The notes beneath the pieces were generated by a model. It had not been told where the DNA came from and searched no databases. It saw only the letters and a program-made list of their open reading frames with translations. Made by a program: the position numbers and the translations under genes. Below, piece by piece: positions 42,556-52,395 of a stretch of 64,000 nt of DNA. Numbering within the stretch: the first letter of the stretch is position 1; every line of letters starts with the position of its first letter. This DNA comes from Flavobacterium lutivivi. Its GTDB lineage: Bacteria > Bacteroidota > Bacteroidia > Flavobacteriales > Flavobacteriaceae. Location of the stretch: assembly GCF_014642275.1 (NCBI RefSeq), contig NZ_BMIM01000001.1, positions 434,001 to 498,000 of the forward strand, given 5' to 3'.

Positions 42556-45384
42556 TTATAGTTCTTTTTTCAAAAATTGTGCGGTATAACTTTTTTTATT
42601 TTTAATAATTTCTTCTGGTGTTCCTGTACATAATATTTCGCCGCCGTTTTTTCCACCTTCAAGACCAACATCTATAATATAATCGGCCAATTTTATTACG
42701 TCCATATTGTGTTCGATAATGAGAACCGTATTTCCTTTATCTACCAATTTATTAATTACATCCATCAATACACGAATATCTTCAAAATGCAAACCTGTTG
42801 TAGGTTCATCCATGATATAAAAGGTATTTCCTGTATCTTTTTTAGATAATTCGGTAGCGAGTTTTACTCGTTGTGCTTCACCGCCAGAAAGTGTTGTACT
42901 TTGTTGACCTAACGTGATGTAACCCAAACCTACATCTTGTATCGTTTTTATTTTTCTGTAAATTTTTGGAATATTTTCAAAGAAATCAACCGCTTCATCA
43001 ACTGTCATATTCAACACATCTGATATTGATTTTCCTTTGTATCGAATTTCAAGTGTTTCTCTATTAAATCGTTTTCCTTGACACGTTTCACATTCTACAT
43101 AAACATCTGGTAAAAAAGCCATTTCAATAGTTCTCACACCACTACCTTCGCAGGTTTCACATCTTCCGCCAGCAACGTTGAAACTAAATCTTCCAGCTTT
43201 GTAACCACGTATCATGGCTTCTGGAACTTGTGTAAATAATGTTCTTATTTCGCTAAAAACATCAGTATAAGTTGCAGGATTTGAACGTGGCGTTCTACCA
43301 ATTGGGCTTTGGTCAATATCGATTACTTTATCAATATGTTCTAATCCATCAATTTTTTTGAATGGTAACGGTTTTTTTACGGCATTAAAAAAGTGTTCAT
43401 TCAATATGGGATACAACGTTTCGTTAATTAATGTTGATTTACCAGAACCAGAAACTCCAGTAACGCAAATTAATTTTCCTAAAGGAAATTCCACTGAAAC
43501 ATTTTTTAAATTATTTCCGTTTGCACCAGTTAATTTTAACGTTTTACCGTTGCCTTTTCTTCTTGTTTTTGGAACTTTAATTTGCATTTTTCCACTCATA
43601 AATTGAGCAGTTATCGTGTTTTCTTTTAGCAATTGTTTTGGTGTTCCTTCACTAATGATTTTTCCACCATATTTTCCTGCTTTTGGACCAATATCAATAA
43701 CCCAATCAGCACGTTCAATCATGTCTTTATCGTGCTCAACAACTAAAACTGAATTACCAATATCTCGAAGATTTTCAAGTGAATTGATTAAGCGCTCGTT
43801 ATCTCGTTGATGCAAACCAATGCTTGGTTCATCTAAAATATAAAGAACGCCAACTAATTGAGAACCAATTTGTGTTGCTAACCTGATGCGTTGTGCTTCG
43901 CCACCAGAAAGTGATTTTGAGCTTCGGCTTAACGCTAAATAATTCAAACCAACGTCCATCAAAAACTGCAATCTCGATTTGATTTCTTTCAGAATTTCGG
44001 AAGCAATGGTAATTTGTTTTTCTGATAAATTATTATCTAATTCTTTGAACCAAATGGTTAATTCTGAAATATCCATGTTGGATAAATCGGCAATATTTTT
44101 ATTAAGAATTTTAAAATACAACGCTTCTTTTTTCAATCGTGAGCCATTGCATTCTGGACATTCAATTTCGTCCATAAATTCTTTTGCCCAACGTTTTAGC
44201 GAAGTTGAATTGCTCTCGTCATATTGATTTTTAATAAAATTAGCAATTCCTTCAAAATCTATTTTATAATCTTTAGTAACTCCAGCAGCTTTTGATTTTA
44301 CAGAGAATTTTTCGTTTCCACCATTCATAATCATATCCATTGCTTCAGCAGGAATGCTTGAAATGGCATCGTTTAGCGTAAACCCAAATTTTTCACCAAT
44401 AGTTTCTAATTGTTTAAAAATCCAAGAAGATTTGTATTCTCCAAGAGGTGCAAAACCACCATTTTTAATAGAAAGTTTTGGGTTTGGGATAATTTTTTTC
44501 TCGTTTATTTGATTAATTGTTCCAAGACCATTGCAACTTTCACAAGCACCTTTTGGCGAATTGAACGAAAAATTATTAGGTTCAGGATTTGGATAGGAAA
44601 TTCCAGTTGAAGGACACATCAATGTTCTACTAAAAAAGCGAACATCTTTGATATCGTGTTCAATAACCATCAAAATATCTTCACCATGATACATAGCAGT
44701 TTTAATGCTTTCTGCCAAGCGTTTATCTAAGTCATCATCATTACCAATTTCTAATCTATCGATGACAATTTCTATATCATGAGTTTTATAACGATCGAGC
44801 TTCATACCCGAAACTAAATCTTGAATTTCTCCATTAACACGTACCTTTACAAAACCTTGTTTGGCAATTTGTTGAAATAATTCGGCATAATGACCTTTAC
44901 GAGCACGAATAATTGGAGCAAGAATATTGATGCGTTTTCCGTTATAATTTTCTTTGATTAACTCTTTGATTTGTTCATCTGAATAGGAAACCATTTTTTC
45001 GCCTGTGTTGTAACTGTATGCATCAGCAGCACGAGCAAAAAGCAAACGCAAAAAATCATAAATTTCAGTAATAGTTCCAACCGTAGAGCGAGGACTTTTG
45101 CTAGTCGTTTTTTGTTCGATTGCAATTACAGGCGAAAGACCATCGATTTTATCTACATCTGGACGTTCTAATCCGCCAAGAAATTGACGAGCATAAGCAG
45201 AAAAAGTTTCAATATAACGGCGTTGACCTTCGGCATAAATAGTATCAAAAGCCAAAGAAGATTTTCCTGAACCTGAAAGACCAGTTATTACCACCAGTTT
45301 TTCTCGTGGAATGGTTACATCTATATTTTTAAGATTATGCGCTCTTGCGCCAATAACTTCGATAAATTCTTCTGTGTTTTGCAT
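42556..45384 (-). CDS. uvrA: Excinuclease ABC subunit A
   Basis: The product is about 942 residues, the usual length of UvrA. I chose the ATG at 45384 ([20 protein letters not shown]) rather than 45399, because a TAACTTTG -7 box at 45404-45411 would put the transcript start close to 45398. Two ABC modules are visible, with Walker [10 protein letters not shown] and GVSGSGKST, signatures [12 protein letters not shown] and [12 protein letters not shown], and zinc motifs [16 protein letters not shown] and [16 protein letters not shown]. UvrA finds lesions and loads UvrB. Confidence 0.97.
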   Translation of the reverse strand: MQNTEEFIEVIGARAHNLKNIDVTIPREKLVVITGLSGSGKSSLAFDTIYAEGQRRYIETFSAYARQFLGGLERPDVDKIDGLSPVIAIEQKTTSKSPRSTVGTITEIYDFLRLLFARAADAYSYNTGEKMVSYSDEQIKELIKENYNGKRINILAPIIRARKGHYAELFQQIAKQGFVKVRVNGEIQDLVSGMKLDRYKTHDIEIVIDRLEIGNDDDLDKRLAESIKTAMYHGEDILMVIEHDIKDVRFFSRTLMCPSTGISYPNPEPNNFSFNSPKGACESCNGLGTINQINEKKIIPNPKLSIKNGGFAPLGEYKSSWIFKQLETIGEKFGFTLNDAISSIPAEAMDMIMNGGNEKFSVKSKAAGVTKDYKIDFEGIANFIKNQYDESNSTSLKRWAKEFMDEIECPECNGSRLKKEALYFKILNKNIADLSNMDISELTIWFKELDNNLSEKQITIASEILKEIKSRLQFLMDVGLNYLALSRSSKSLSGGEAQRIRLATQIGSQLVGVLYILDEPSIGLHQRDNERLINSLENLRDIGNSVLVVEHDKDMIERADWVIDIGPKAGKYGGKIISEGTPKQLLKENTITAQFMSGKMQIKVPKTRRKGNGKTLKLTGANGNNLKNVSVEFPLGKLICVTGVSGSGKSTLINETLYPILNEHFFNAVKKPLPFKKIDGLEHIDKVIDIDQSPIGRTPRSNPATYTDVFSEIRTLFTQVPEAMIRGYKAGRFSFNVAGGRCETCEGSGVRTIEMAFLPDVYVECETCQGKRFNRETLEIRYKGKSISDVLNMTVDEAVDFFENIPKIYRKIKTIQDVGLGYITLGQQSTTLSGGEAQRVKLATELSKKDTGNTFYIMDEPTTGLHFEDIRVLMDVINKLVDKGNTVLIIEHNMDVIKLADYIIDVGLEGGKNGGEILCTGTPEEIIKNKKSYTAQFLKKEL

Positions 45385-45403
45385 ATCAATTTTTGGCAAA
45401 ATG

Positions 45404-45411
45404 CAAAGTTA
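45404..45411 (-). promoter_or_regulatory. -7 box for uvrA
   Basis: TAACTTTG on the minus strand, 20 bp before the chosen ATG at 45384. It is divergent from the box at 45457-45464. Confidence 0.5.
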
Positions 45412-45456
45412 CAATTTTTGATTTAGGATTTGGGTATTTCATTATTTTGGATTTTT

Positions 45457-45464
45457 TATATTTG
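45457..45464 (+). promoter_or_regulatory. -7 box for the Tudor-like protein gene
   Basis: TATATTTG 15 bp before the ATG at 45480, with a TTTG 24 bp further upstream (45429-45432), a slightly long spacing for a -33 element. Confidence 0.5.
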
Positions 45465-45479
45465 GCAAAAAAATAAAAC

Positions 45480-46001
45480 ATGAAACTTTTAGGAATTGGT
45501 TCAAGAATTAAACATTTAGAATTTGGTCTTGGTGTGGTTACTAATGTATCAACCAAACATTATTGGGTAACTTTTATTGAAAGCGGATTAGAAACTATTG
45601 AAATCGATGCTGATTTTGAAGTTATTGAAGCAGTTGATGGCGAAGTAGATACAGTAAGTTTTTATGAAGTAGAAAAAACACTGAAAAATTTGCTTCAAAA
45701 ATATAGCGATATTACTCAAATCGTTCCTATTGCTGATAAATGGAAAGGCGGAAAGCTAGTTCTTGAACCTGGAACACCAACACAAAATAAAGAAGTTCCT
45801 ATTGATGTTTTTTTTAATAAAATCATCATGGTTCGTGATAGATTGAGAGTAATGGAACAAAAAGTAAATGCTAGTAATCTTGAACAAACTGAAAAAATAG
45901 AACTGCAACAATATATTACTAGAATTTATGGAAGTTTAACCACATTTAATGTGTTGTTTAAAAGCACGAGCGATTATTTTGTAGGTGAAAAGACGAAGTG
46001 A
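45480..46001 (+). CDS. Unknown protein with a PcrA/UvrD-tail-like Tudor domain
   Basis: The 173-residue protein begins with GIGSRIKHLEFGLGVVTNVSTKHYWVTFIESGLETIEID (residues 5-43), which has the G-x-R-x-x-H-x-x-F-G-x-G-V pattern of the Tudor-like C-terminal domain of PcrA/UvrD helicases that binds RNA polymerase. The rest is helical and lysine-rich with a short linker (about 90-105). It is divergently transcribed from uvrA with 95 bp between the start codons, so a role in transcription-linked repair is tempting but only inferred. Confidence 0.7.
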   Translation: MKLLGIGSRIKHLEFGLGVVTNVSTKHYWVTFIESGLETIEIDADFEVIEAVDGEVDTVSFYEVEKTLKNLLQKYSDITQIVPIADKWKGGKLVLEPGTPTQNKEVPIDVFFNKIIMVRDRLRVMEQKVNASNLEQTEKIELQQYITRIYGSLTTFNVLFKSTSDYFVGEKTK

Positions 46002-46034
46002 AAAAAATCCCTTTCAACTGAAAGGGATTTTTTT
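46001..46034. terminator. Bidirectional terminator
   Basis: The stem AAAAAAATCCCTTTCA / TGAAAGGGATTTTTTT with a two-base loop lies between convergent genes. Confidence 0.9.
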
Positions 46035-47853
46035 ATTCAATAATAAGTTCTTTTAGTTTGGTTCTATAACTTACTAAAATATTTATTTTAGACAAGCAAC
46101 CATAGTATTTTCCTTTGTTGAGCACAATCAAAGTTTCGCAATGTGAAATCTCAAATTTTCTTATAGAATTCACGGTTTTTTCACCAAGGAAAATCAGTTC
46201 TTTGGGTTGAGAAATCAATTCTTTGAGTGTGAAGAACTTTAATCCATAAGGTTTGAATAAATGAGGTCTAACTTTTTCAAATTCTATAAGACCAACAAGT
46301 TCATTATCATTATTCAAAACAGGAATTATTCTTTGCGAATTTGATGAGAATATTTCAATAATCTTTTCTGGCGTATCTGTTTCGAGTATTGTTTTGTAAT
46401 CGGTTTCTATAAGGACAGAAGTGTCTATACTTTGAAGAATATTATTGTCTTTATCGCTTGTGAAAACTTCACCTTTATCGGCAAGATGCTTTACATCCAT
46501 AGAGTGTTTTTCAAATTGTTTCGACACAGCAAAACTAATTGATGACACAATCATCAAAGGAATCATCAAATCGTAACCACCAGTTATTTCACCAATAAGA
46601 AATATTGCTGTTAGCGGTGCATGAAAAAGTCCGCTTAGGATTCCTGCCATTCCTACTATGGTAAAGTTTGTAACGGGTAATGGATGAGTAAAATTTAAAA
46701 GATTTATCGATTTTGAAAGAAGAAAACCAAGATATGAACCCACAAAAAGTGAAGGAGCAAAATTTCCTCCATTTCCACCACTTCCTAGCGTTATTCCTGT
46801 TGCAAGAGCTTTTAGCAACATTGTGACACCAACAAAACCAAGAAGAACAACTTCATTTTTGTTAAATTTCTCTAACCAAGTGTTGTCCATCAATATTCCA
46901 GGATTTGATTCAGATAAGGTTTTGATGCTTTCATATCCTTCGCCAAAAAGTGTTGGGAAAAAGAAAATCATAATTGCTAGAATAAAGGAACCAATCAATG
47001 CTCTTCTGTAGCCTTTGTTTTTGAAATTGGCAAAGTATTTTTCTGTTTTTTGAAATAACTTTGTATGATATAAAGAGACAAAACCTGCTAGAATTCCCAG
47101 TAGTATGTAATATGGTGTATTTCGATAATTGAATTCTTTAACATTTGAAAAACTTAATATAACATCGTTGCTCAAGATGGCTGTAGATATTATTGCACCT
47201 GTTGCAGCAGAAATCATTATGGGTATAAATGCCGAAATACTAACATCTGTCAATACAACTTCAATTGCAAAAAGTACTCCTGCTATTGGCGCATTGAACG
47301 CCGCAGAAATACCAGCAGCAACACCACAAGCTAAAAGCAATAATCTATCTTTTTGTGAAAGATGATATTTTTGAGCAAAATTGGAACCAAATGCTGCTCC
47401 AGTAATGGTAATTGGACTTTCTAATCCTGCTGAACCACCAAGACCAACGGTTAAGGAACTAGTGATGATTTGTGCATACATTTGTTTTTTTGGAAGTATT
47501 CCACCTTTTTTTGCAACCGCATAAAGAATTCGTGAACTTCCTTTTTCAAGTTTTCCGTTGAGAAAGTTCTTGATTACAAAAACGGTTAGTAGAATTCCCG
47601 CAATCGGGAGAATACTATTAATATAAGGAAGTTTTAGAAAAGTATTGATTTTGTTGGCATACAAAAAAATGTTATGGGCAAAACTTTTTAGCAATATTAC
47701 CGCAAGCGCACAAGTTATAGCAACCATTATGCTCGAAAAGTAAAGAAAATGTCTCTCAACAAGTTTTTCTTTCAATAGAAAAATCATGTTTTCAACTCTT
47801 CTGAAAACATTTCTGAAAATAACTTTGTAAAAAGGTGCTTTTTTTCCTGGCAT
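46033..47853 (-). CDS. ClC-family chloride channel/transporter with CBS domains
   Basis: The 606-residue protein has the ClC membrane domain (about 35-445) with the GLESP version of the GxExP motif (about 142-146), so the gating glutamate is retained, and GSGGNGGNFAPSLFVG (about 355-370) for the second ion-coordination loop. The C-terminal 130 residues form a CBS pair (about 470-600). It moves chloride, probably with proton exchange. A TACTTTTG -7 box lies at 47880-47887, and a terminator abuts the 3' end. Confidence 0.93.
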   Translation of the reverse strand: MPGKKAPFYKVIFRNVFRRVENMIFLLKEKLVERHFLYFSSIMVAITCALAVILLKSFAHNIFLYANKINTFLKLPYINSILPIAGILLTVFVIKNFLNGKLEKGSSRILYAVAKKGGILPKKQMYAQIITSSLTVGLGGSAGLESPITITGAAFGSNFAQKYHLSQKDRLLLLACGVAAGISAAFNAPIAGVLFAIEVVLTDVSISAFIPIMISAATGAIISTAILSNDVILSFSNVKEFNYRNTPYYILLGILAGFVSLYHTKLFQKTEKYFANFKNKGYRRALIGSFILAIMIFFFPTLFGEGYESIKTLSESNPGILMDNTWLEKFNKNEVVLLGFVGVTMLLKALATGITLGSGGNGGNFAPSLFVGSYLGFLLSKSINLLNFTHPLPVTNFTIVGMAGILSGLFHAPLTAIFLIGEITGGYDLMIPLMIVSSISFAVSKQFEKHSMDVKHLADKGEVFTSDKDNNILQSIDTSVLIETDYKTILETDTPEKIIEIFSSNSQRIIPVLNNDNELVGLIEFEKVRPHLFKPYGLKFFTLKELISQPKELIFLGEKTVNSIRKFEISHCETLIVLNKGKYYGCLSKINILVSYRTKLKELIIE

Positions 47854-47879
47854 TTTTTTTAACCTGAAAAGGATAATTG

Positions 47880-47887
47880 CAAAAGTA
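47880..47887 (-). promoter_or_regulatory. -7 box for the ClC gene
   Basis: TACTTTTG on the minus strand, 27 bp upstream of the ATG at 47853. Confidence 0.4.
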
Positions 47888-47916
47888 CAATTTGAAATTT
47901 ACATTAATGGGCAGAT

Positions 47917-48504
47917 TTAATTAAAAGAATTTAATTTTTCTGTGCAATGAAGTTGGAGTTCTTCAAAAAAAGAAGTGAACTCTTCTTCAAATTCAGTGTA
48001 ATATTCTTGAAGCTCAACCACTGATTCGTGCATCGCTACTCTGTTTTTGGTTCTATAATCCATTTGAAAAAGAATCATTTCCAGTCCTTTTATGGTAGCA
48101 TAACTCACTAGCCAATTTCTTCCAATCATTGATGGTAACATGTTTTTGACTTTGTCAGTGAGGATATCAATATTAGCTTGCAAAAGATGGTAAAAAGTTT
48201 CTGCATAGGTTTCGAGCGGAATTTTAGAATAGTTGTTCCAGTTTTTTGCCAAAAAATGATCATAAAAAATATCCATGATAACACCCGAATAATGCCCATA
48301 TTTTTCGTGAAGTCTATGTTTACTTTTTCTATATACAGGATGCATATCAGTAAAACTATCAATAGAACGATGCAGTAGTATGCCTTTTTTAATATCATCA
48401 GGATAATTTTCATAGCTGTGTCCACGAATGCTATCTGCCATGAAATTGCCAATTTTTATATGGTCATTTTCACCAGAAAGATATATGTGGGCTAGGAAAT
48501 TCAT
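47917..48504 (-). CDS. Acyl carrier protein phosphodiesterase
   Basis: The 195-residue protein matches the AcpH (DUF479) family: MNFLAHIYLSGENDHIKIGNFMADSIRGHSYENYP, ILLHRSIDSFTDMHPVYRKSKHRL and GVIMDIFYDHFLAKNW supply the conserved His and Asp residues of an HD-like all-helical metal hydrolase. AcpH removes the phosphopantetheine group from holo-ACP. It stands on the minus strand back to back with glmM. Confidence 0.92.
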   Translation of the reverse strand: MNFLAHIYLSGENDHIKIGNFMADSIRGHSYENYPDDIKKGILLHRSIDSFTDMHPVYRKSKHRLHEKYGHYSGVIMDIFYDHFLAKNWNNYSKIPLETYAETFYHLLQANIDILTDKVKNMLPSMIGRNWLVSYATIKGLEMILFQMDYRTKNRVAMHESVVELQEYYTEFEEEFTSFFEELQLHCTEKLNSFN

Positions 48505-48597
48505 TAAGATTTTTTTGTTTGATTTGTATTTTATCGATGATATGTTAGTAAATATAGAAAAAAAAACTATTATTTACTTTTTCATAAACCCAACTAT

Positions 48598-48605
48598 TAT
48601 ATTTG
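48598..48605 (+). promoter_or_regulatory. -7 box for glmM
   Basis: TATATTTG 31 bp upstream of the ATG at 48636, exact match to TAnnTTTG. Confidence 0.45.
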
Positions 48606-48635
48606 TGCTACAATAACAAAAAATTACGATAAGAG

Positions 48636-50024
48636 ATGACATTAATAAAATCTATATCAGGAATACGCGGAACAATAGGAGGAAAGGTTGGTGATAATTT
48701 AACACCAGTAGATGCAGTAAAATTTGCTTCGGCGTATGGGACTTTTTTAAAGCAAAATATTTCAAAAGATAAACTAAAAGTAGTCATAGGTCGCGATGCT
48801 CGAATATCTGGACCAATGATTCATAATTTGGTAGTAAATACACTTGTTGGTTTAGGAATTGATGTAATCGATTTGGGGCTTTCTACTACGCCAACTGTTG
48901 AAGTTGCTGTTCCGCTAGAGCAAGCTGATGGCGGAATTATTTTGACAGCATCACACAATCCTAAACAATGGAATGCTTTGAAATTATTGAATGCCAAAGG
49001 TGAATTTTTGAGTGGTGCAGAAGGCGCAAAAATTCTGGAAATTGCCGAAGCAGAAGCATTTGATTTTTCTGATGTGGATAGCTTGGGCGAAGTAACGCCA
49101 AACGATGCTTATATGGATATTCATATCGATGAAGTATTAGAGTTACCACTTGTAGATGTAGAAACGGTTAAGAAGAGAAAATTCAAAGTAGTGGTTGATG
49201 GTGTCAACTCTTCGGGAGGAATTATTATTCCAAAATTATTGGAACAAATGGGAGTTGAGTGTGTAAAATTGTATTGCGAACCAAACGGTCATTTTCCTCA
49301 CAACCCAGAACCTTTGAAAGAACATCTTGGTGATATTTGCAAACTTGTCGTTGAGGAAAAAGCAGACTTTGGAATAGTAGTCGATCCAGATGTGGACAGA
49401 TTAGCTTTTATTTCTAATGATGGCGAAATGTTTGGCGAAGAATATACTCTAGTTGCCGTTGCCGATTATGTATTGAGCAAAACTCCTGGAAATACAGTTT
49501 CTAACATGAGTTCATCAAGAGCATTGAGCGATATTACCAACAAACACAATGGTACTTATCAAGCTAGTGCTGTGGGTGAAGTAAATGTGGTTGAATTGAT
49601 GAAAGCTACTAACGCTATTATAGGTGGCGAAGGAAACGGCGGAATTATTTATCCTGAGTTGCATTATGGTCGCGATAGCTTGGTAGGTGTTGCGTTGTTT
49701 TTAACCCATTTGGCAAACCTTGATATGACTGTTGCACAATTGCGTGCTAGTTATCCTCAATACTACATGAGTAAAAACAAAATTGAACTTACTCCGCAAA
49801 TCGATGTAGATGCCGTGATGAAAACCATTGCCGACAAATACAAAACAGAAAATATCTCAACGATTGATGGTGTAAAAATAGATTTCCCTACCGAATGGGT
49901 TCATCTACGAAAATCAAATACTGAACCTATCATTCGCATCTATACCGAAGCACCAACACAAAACGAAGCCGATGTTCTAGCAGAGCGTTTTGTGAGTGAG
50001 CTAAAGCAAATAGCAGGTGTATAA
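48636..50024 (+). CDS. glmM: Phosphoglucosamine mutase
   Basis: The 462-residue protein has the four-domain alpha-phosphohexomutase layout: phosphoserine loop TASHNPKQWNALK (Ser106), metal loop DPDVDRLAFI (about 251-260), sugar loop GGEGNGGIIYPE (about 331-342) and phosphate-binding RKSNTEPIIRIYTE (about 430-443). The GGEGNGG sugar loop and short length are consistent with GlmM/phosphomannomutase-like enzymes of Bacteroidota; the exact sugar is the main uncertainty. It supplies GlcN-1-P for peptidoglycan. Confidence 0.9.
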   Translation: MTLIKSISGIRGTIGGKVGDNLTPVDAVKFASAYGTFLKQNISKDKLKVVIGRDARISGPMIHNLVVNTLVGLGIDVIDLGLSTTPTVEVAVPLEQADGGIILTASHNPKQWNALKLLNAKGEFLSGAEGAKILEIAEAEAFDFSDVDSLGEVTPNDAYMDIHIDEVLELPLVDVETVKKRKFKVVVDGVNSSGGIIIPKLLEQMGVECVKLYCEPNGHFPHNPEPLKEHLGDICKLVVEEKADFGIVVDPDVDRLAFISNDGEMFGEEYTLVAVADYVLSKTPGNTVSNMSSSRALSDITNKHNGTYQASAVGEVNVVELMKATNAIIGGEGNGGIIYPELHYGRDSLVGVALFLTHLANLDMTVAQLRASYPQYYMSKNKIELTPQIDVDAVMKTIADKYKTENISTIDGVKIDFPTEWVHLRKSNTEPIIRIYTEAPTQNEADVLAERFVSELKQIAGV

Positions 50025-50030
50025 AACGAT

Positions 50031-50064
50031 AAAAAAACCTTTCCAAAATTGGAAAGGTTTTTTT
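50031..50064. terminator. Bidirectional terminator
   Basis: The stem AAAAAACCTTTCC / GGAAAGGTTTTTT with loop AAAATT lies between glmM and the L,D-transpeptidase gene. Confidence 0.9.
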
Positions 50065-50692
50065 ATTTATTGTAAATCCACATTAAAACAGGTTTCTTTT
50101 TGGTTTGTAATATTGAGTCAACGATTTTCATATTATTGTTTGAAATTGTTGGGCAACCCCAACCTTCTGGTGTTCCATCTGGATAAACTTCAGAATCTGA
50201 AACTTTTTCCCAAGAATGAAAAACAATAAAGCGTGATTGAGCATTACTATTTGTTTTTTCAAGTCCATGTAGAACATATTTTACATTAATTCCCCAATTG
50301 CTCCATGCACGTTTCCCTATTTTATATTTTCCTAATGAAGAACAGTGACTTCCATCTATGTTACTAAAATCGGGGTTATCTTTTGAAAAGTCAAAACTCC
50401 AAGGATAATTGCCACAACCATGACCAACAAGCATACTCCTTGAAACTTCATTTTTATTAAAATCATAAATAAACAATCGATTTAAGCCTGAGTGAACACT
50501 CATATCGATGAGGATACAACAATTCTCATCAAATTTTTTTTTCTTGCAATATAGTAAAGCTTCTTTTGCTTTGTTTTCTATTCGTGCTACATTTCTTTTA
50601 GGTTTATTATTTATAGATTCTATTCTAAGATATCTATTGTAACCATAAGCACTAATCACAAGAATTAGTAATAAAACAACACTCTTTTTCAT
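50063..50692 (-). CDS. Murein L,D-transpeptidase catalytic domain protein (YkuD_2 type)
   Basis: The 209-residue protein has an N-terminal membrane/signal segment (about 5-17) and a YkuD_2-type catalytic domain: GHGCGNYPWSFDFS, NIDGSHCSSLGKYKIGKRAW, HGLEKTNSNAQSRFIVFHSW (His159), and EGWGCPTIS with Cys180 as probable nucleophile. It would act on peptidoglycan stem peptides in the periplasm. The tandem repeat region lies directly upstream of its start. Confidence 0.92.
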   Translation of the reverse strand: MKKSVVLLLILVISAYGYNRYLRIESINNKPKRNVARIENKAKEALLYCKKKKFDENCCILIDMSVHSGLNRLFIYDFNKNEVSRSMLVGHGCGNYPWSFDFSKDNPDFSNIDGSHCSSLGKYKIGKRAWSNWGINVKYVLHGLEKTNSNAQSRFIVFHSWEKVSDSEVYPDGTPEGWGCPTISNNNMKIVDSILQTKKKPVLMWIYNK

Positions 50693-50756
50693 GTTTTAAC
50701 TATCTGCATATAAAAACGCAAACTTTGTTAAAATAGTATTTAATAAGTTGTCTTAA

Positions 50757-51100
50757 AGCTATTTTTTACGACTTCTCGATACGTTTTGTTTCACAAAACA
50801 CTCGAAGTGACGTGTTTTGCATTATTTGTCATTCCGAAGCATGAGGAATCTCTTTATGTAAAGATTATAGATTTTTCCTTTGTCAAAATGACAAAGCGTG
50901 TGTGTTTTACTTTTTTGTTAAATTGTATCTAGAGCTATTTTTTACGACTTCTCGATACGTTTTGTTTCACAAAACACTCGAAGTGACGTGTTTTGCATTG
51001 TTTGTCATTCCGAAGCATGAGGAATCTCTTTATGTAAAGATTATAGATTTTTCCTTCGTCAAAATGACAAGGCGTGTGTGTTTTACTTTTTGTTAAATTG
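50757..51100. repeat. Tandem duplication of a 175-bp intergenic unit
   Basis: Two nearly identical units, 50757-50932 and 50933-51100, differ by only a few substitutions and one base in a T-run. Each contains a hairpin half (CTTCTCGATAC to CACTCGAAGTGACG), a spacer with GTCATTCCGAAGCATGAGG, and a GTCAAAATGAC dyad. No credible coding frame is present; a 64-codon plus-strand frame at 50902-51096 runs through the repeat only. The 452-bp interval 50693-51144 holds these units and the half element at 51105-51146 and no gene. Confidence 0.9.
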
Positions 51101-51104
51101 TTTC

Positions 51105-51146
51105 GTCAGCTCGAGTGATTTTCGGTAGAAAATGGTATCGAGAGCT
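51105..51146. repeat. Left half of composite palindromic repeat
   Basis: GTCAGCTCGAGTG, an inner TTTTC/GAAAA hairpin, then GTATCGAGAGCT. It is the same skeleton as the right-half hairpin in the duplicated unit read on the opposite strand, and is repeated at 52278. Confidence 0.8.
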
Positions 51147-51573
51147 AATTTTTTCTTGGATCAAAATTTATCATCCATTCAATGCCGTATTTATCTCTAA
51201 ACATCCCAAAATAAATTCCAGCTGGACTTTCATTCATAGGCACTTCAATGCTACCGCCAGCAGAAAGACCATCAAATAATTTTTTGGCTTCCTCTTGGCT
51301 TTCCGCATGGATGAATATCTTTGAGCGATTTTCATCTTCATTTACTCTTCCCATAAACTCTGGAACATCATTTGCCATCAAAAAGCTGTTGCCAATGGGT
51401 AACGAAATGTGCATAATCTTGTTGGCATCTTCTTCTGGGATTGGAAATTCTGCCGAATCGATATCTTTAAACCGCATAATGTCTTGAAATGTTCCACCAA
51501 AAACCGATTGATAAAACAGAAAAGCTTCTTCGGCATTACCATTGAAGTTGACATGAGGATTGATTTGTGCCAT
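51145..51573 (-). CDS. VOC family (PhnB-like) protein
   Basis: The 142-residue cytoplasmic protein has the PhnB-like VOC fold: INPHVNFNGNAEEAFLFYQSVFGG at the start, IMHISLPIGNSFLMANDVPEF, SIEVPMNESPAGIYFGMFRDKYGIEWMINF at the end. The family includes glyoxalase-like and resistance proteins, but the substrate is unknown. It is close to the protein at 59106 (similar FLFYKSIFGG, YFGMFKDQFGINWMVNF), suggesting a paralogue pair. Confidence 0.9.
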   Translation of the reverse strand: MAQINPHVNFNGNAEEAFLFYQSVFGGTFQDIMRFKDIDSAEFPIPEEDANKIMHISLPIGNSFLMANDVPEFMGRVNEDENRSKIFIHAESQEEAKKLFDGLSAGGSIEVPMNESPAGIYFGMFRDKYGIEWMINFDPRKN

Positions 51574-51691
51574 GAGTTTAGGATTGTTTTTATTGCATAG
51601 CTAAGTTAAAAATTATTACTCAACTCTAACAATATTTTACTGCAAAACTGATTCTTGAGGCAAAGAATGGATAAGTTATTGTTTGAGTTAC

Positions 51692-52117
51692 TTATCTACA
51701 AGATTGAATATTTTTGAAAACTTTTTTTCTATATGCTTCCGCATAAAGTTTCGGCAGCTTACTTTTACGTTTTCTTTTCATTTTTCGTTCCGCTGATTTT
51801 AAAGAAACAAAATCATAAGTTGATTTTTCAAGCATAATGAGTTCAATAGTATCACAATCTTCTTTTATTTCAACTTTCTCAGTTTCCATTCCAGTGAATA
51901 CAAATTCAAGGCTTTTGATTTCAGGCGCAAATTTGAATTTAAAGTTACCATTCATATCAGTTGTGTCGACAACTTTTGAATTACTTTCAATGATTACCCA
52001 AGGCAAAGCGGTTAAATCTTCAGCTATTACTTTTCCTGTAATTATGCGTTCTTGACTAAACGATGTTTGGAATGCTGGAAGACAAAGAAAAGTTATGAAT
52101 TTTATATTGGTTATCAT
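51692..52117 (-). CDS. Secreted carboxypeptidase-like regulatory domain protein
   Basis: The 141-residue protein has a signal peptide (about 1-22, ending SFSQ) and one carboxypeptidase-D regulatory-like beta-sandwich (RIITGKVIAEDLTALPWVIIES, GNFKFKFAPEIKSLEFVFTGME; about 24-90). The last 40 residues are strongly basic (RKMKRKRKSKLPKLY). It looks like the isolated N-terminal domain of a TonB receptor or a surface accessory; the role is unknown. It has no receptor gene beside it. Confidence 0.8.
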   Translation of the reverse strand: MITNIKFITFLCLPAFQTSFSQERIITGKVIAEDLTALPWVIIESNSKVVDTTDMNGNFKFKFAPEIKSLEFVFTGMETEKVEIKEDCDTIELIMLEKSTYDFVSLKSAERKMKRKRKSKLPKLYAEAYRKKVFKNIQSCR

Positions 52118-52228
52118 AAAAATATTTGAATGCTTTACTATTGTATAGCTAATGTAATAATCTTTTCCAAAACACTATAAATTAATGCAATAATATTCTC
52201 CAAAACGCATGAAGGTATTGGTAAAAAG

Positions 52229-52253
52229 AAACTCCACCGTGGCGATGGAGTTT
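52229..52253 (-). terminator. Terminator-like hairpin
   Basis: The stem AAACTCCA / TGGAGTTT with a nine-base loop is flanked by A/T tracts on both sides. It lies 140 bp past the stop of the T9SS gene at 52396, with the composite repeat between. Confidence 0.65.
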
Positions 52254-52277
52254 TTTTGTTTTTGATGATAATGTTTC

Positions 52278-52372
52278 GTCAGCTCGAGTGATTTTCGGTA
52301 GAAAATTGTATCGAGAGTTATGCTTGACAACTTCTTGATACGGTTTGTTAAACAAACCACTCGAAGTGACGC
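52278..52372. repeat. Composite palindromic repeat, complete copy
   Basis: It begins GTCAGCTCGAGTG with a TTTTC/GAAAA inner stem, continues to GTATCGAGAG, has a 12-base centre, and ends CTTCTTGATAC...CACTCGAAGTGACG. The two outer 14-mers are inverted repeats at 12 of 14 positions. Half copies are at 50772-50812, 50947-50988 and 51105-51146. Confidence 0.8.
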
Positions 52373-52395
52373 TCCAACATAATTAACCAACAAAA

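Noticed and set aside
50902-51096. A 64-codon plus-strand frame
   Set aside because: It lies wholly within the tandem intergenic repeat, has no ribosome binding site of note, and has no domain; the repeat explains it.
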